Shown here: piece by piece, positions 4,841 through 5,240 of the stretch
Layout of the letters: each line of letters opens with the position of its first letter
Position numbering within the stretch: position 1 is the first letter of the stretch
From: Sphingomonadaceae bacterium
GTDB lineage: Bacteria; Pseudomonadota; Alphaproteobacteria; Sphingomonadales; Sphingomonadaceae
Length of the DNA stretch: 5,240 bases
Assembly: GCA_016462305.1 (NCBI GenBank)
Contig: JAEMTM010000012.1
Location: 1 to 5,240, forward strand
Direction of reading: 5' to 3'
The notes under the pieces: generated by a model
Database searches by the model: none
What the model was told of the DNA's origin: nothing
What the model saw: the letters and a program-made list of their open reading frames with translations, nothing else
Translations under genes and position numbers: made by a program

Positions 4841-5240
4841 TCCTCACTGTCGGTCAGGTCCTGCTGAACCTTTGGCTGCGCCAACAGACCCTCAATATGC
4901 GTTGCCTGGTCAAAGCTGTCATCTGCGAGGAACTTCAGCTTCGCCGCATATTTCATGCTGACCCGCGCCGCGACTTCCTTTTGGAAAAATGCGGTGTTGG
5001 TCCGCAGCGCTTTGAGCACCTTTTCTTCATTTGCACCCAATAATGGCTTAATGAATGCCGTCGCATGGCGCAAATCAGGCGACATACGCACTTCGGTGAC
5101 ACTGACGCTATGGCTGGTCAGCACATCATCATGCACTTCGTCGCGCGCGAGCAGTTCCGACAATATATGCCGGAATTGCTCGCCTACGCGCAGCAAGCGT
5201 ACCGAACGCCCCTCTGGGCCAGTGTCGTTATGTTTTGCCA
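4837..5240 (-). CDS. rbfA: 30S ribosome-binding factor A, missing only the first base of the start codon
   Basis: RbfA binds free 30S subunits near the 5' end of 16S rRNA and helps late maturation; it is also a cold-adaptation factor in E. coli. The frame runs from the right edge to TGA at 4839-4837. Bases 5240-5239 read TG on the minus strand followed by GCA AAA CAT, so the start is probably ATG (or GTG) with its first base at 5241, giving (M)AKHNDTGPEGRSVR and 134 residues in total. A TTG at 5196 would delete 15 residues and is unlikely. The KH-like domain is visible in RVGEQFRHILSELLAR (about 18-33), VSVTEVRMSPDLRHATAFI (about 46-64) and KLKFLADDSFDQATHIEGLL (about 100-119). It is the upstream member of the conserved cluster, and its stop codon is embedded in the vapBC -35 box. 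Confidence 0.95.
   Translation of the reverse strand, partial: AKHNDTGPEGRSVRLLRVGEQFRHILSELLARDEVHDDVLTSHSVSVTEVRMSPDLRHATAFIKPLLGANEEKVLKALRTNTAFFQKEVAARVSMKYAAKLKFLADDSFDQATHIEGLLAQPKVQQDLTDSED

Noticed and set aside
4837..5196. A shorter RbfA beginning at the TTG at 5196
   Set aside because: The frame stays open to the window edge with sensible family sequence, and the edge bases TG followed by GCAAAACAT fit a start codon there.

Overview
The window is a stretch of a housekeeping translation/RNA-metabolism operon, transcribed entirely on the minus strand, from an alphaproteobacterium that I would place in the Sphingomonadales. The placement is an inference from the protein sequences (PNPase, RbfA and TruB read like sphingomonad versions) and from a short palindrome around 2287-2312 that resembles a repeat I associate with that order. 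Gene order in the direction of transcription (right to left) is rbfA - vapB - vapC - tdk - truB - rpsO - pnp. The two outer genes are cut: rbfA loses only the first base of its start codon at the right edge, and pnp runs off the left edge with 701 codons visible.

Region by region: 4837-5240 holds rbfA (ribosome maturation factor). Between rbfA and truB, neighbours in the classical nusA-infB-rbfA-truB-rpsO-pnp cluster, lie three extra genes: an AbrB-type antitoxin (vapB) and a PIN-domain toxin (vapC) forming a type II toxin-antitoxin pair, then a type II thymidine kinase (tdk). The genes are packed tightly: vapB and vapC abut with no gap, vapC and tdk share one base, tdk and truB are 6 bases apart, and truB and rpsO are 16 apart. 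The TA pair has its own sigma70-type promoter in the 34-base rbfA-vapB gap. Its -35 hexamer contains the rbfA stop codon, and its -10 hexamer is covered by a 6+4+6 palindrome that is the natural candidate operator for VapB/VapBC autoregulation. The predicted start point lies only about 3 bases upstream of the vapB ATG, so vapB mRNA from this promoter may be leaderless.

After rpsO there is a strong GC-rich hairpin with a UUCG loop, then the only sizeable non-coding stretch, the 249-base rpsO-pnp interval. It carries several further inverted repeats, including the palindromic repeat and a hairpin just upstream of the pnp Shine-Dalgarno site. It looks like a structured 3' UTR/leader region at which rpsO and pnp expression can be separated.

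Functionally, RbfA (30S maturation), TruB (tRNA Psi55), S15 (30S assembly) and PNPase (3'-5' RNA decay) form the conserved core. Thymidine kinase adds pyrimidine deoxynucleoside salvage, and VapBC adds a predicted RNA-cleaving toxin under its own control. The most interesting aspect is that a self-regulated TA promoter sits inside, and probably reads through into, this housekeeping operon. I found no rRNA, tRNA, CRISPR array or insertion sequence.
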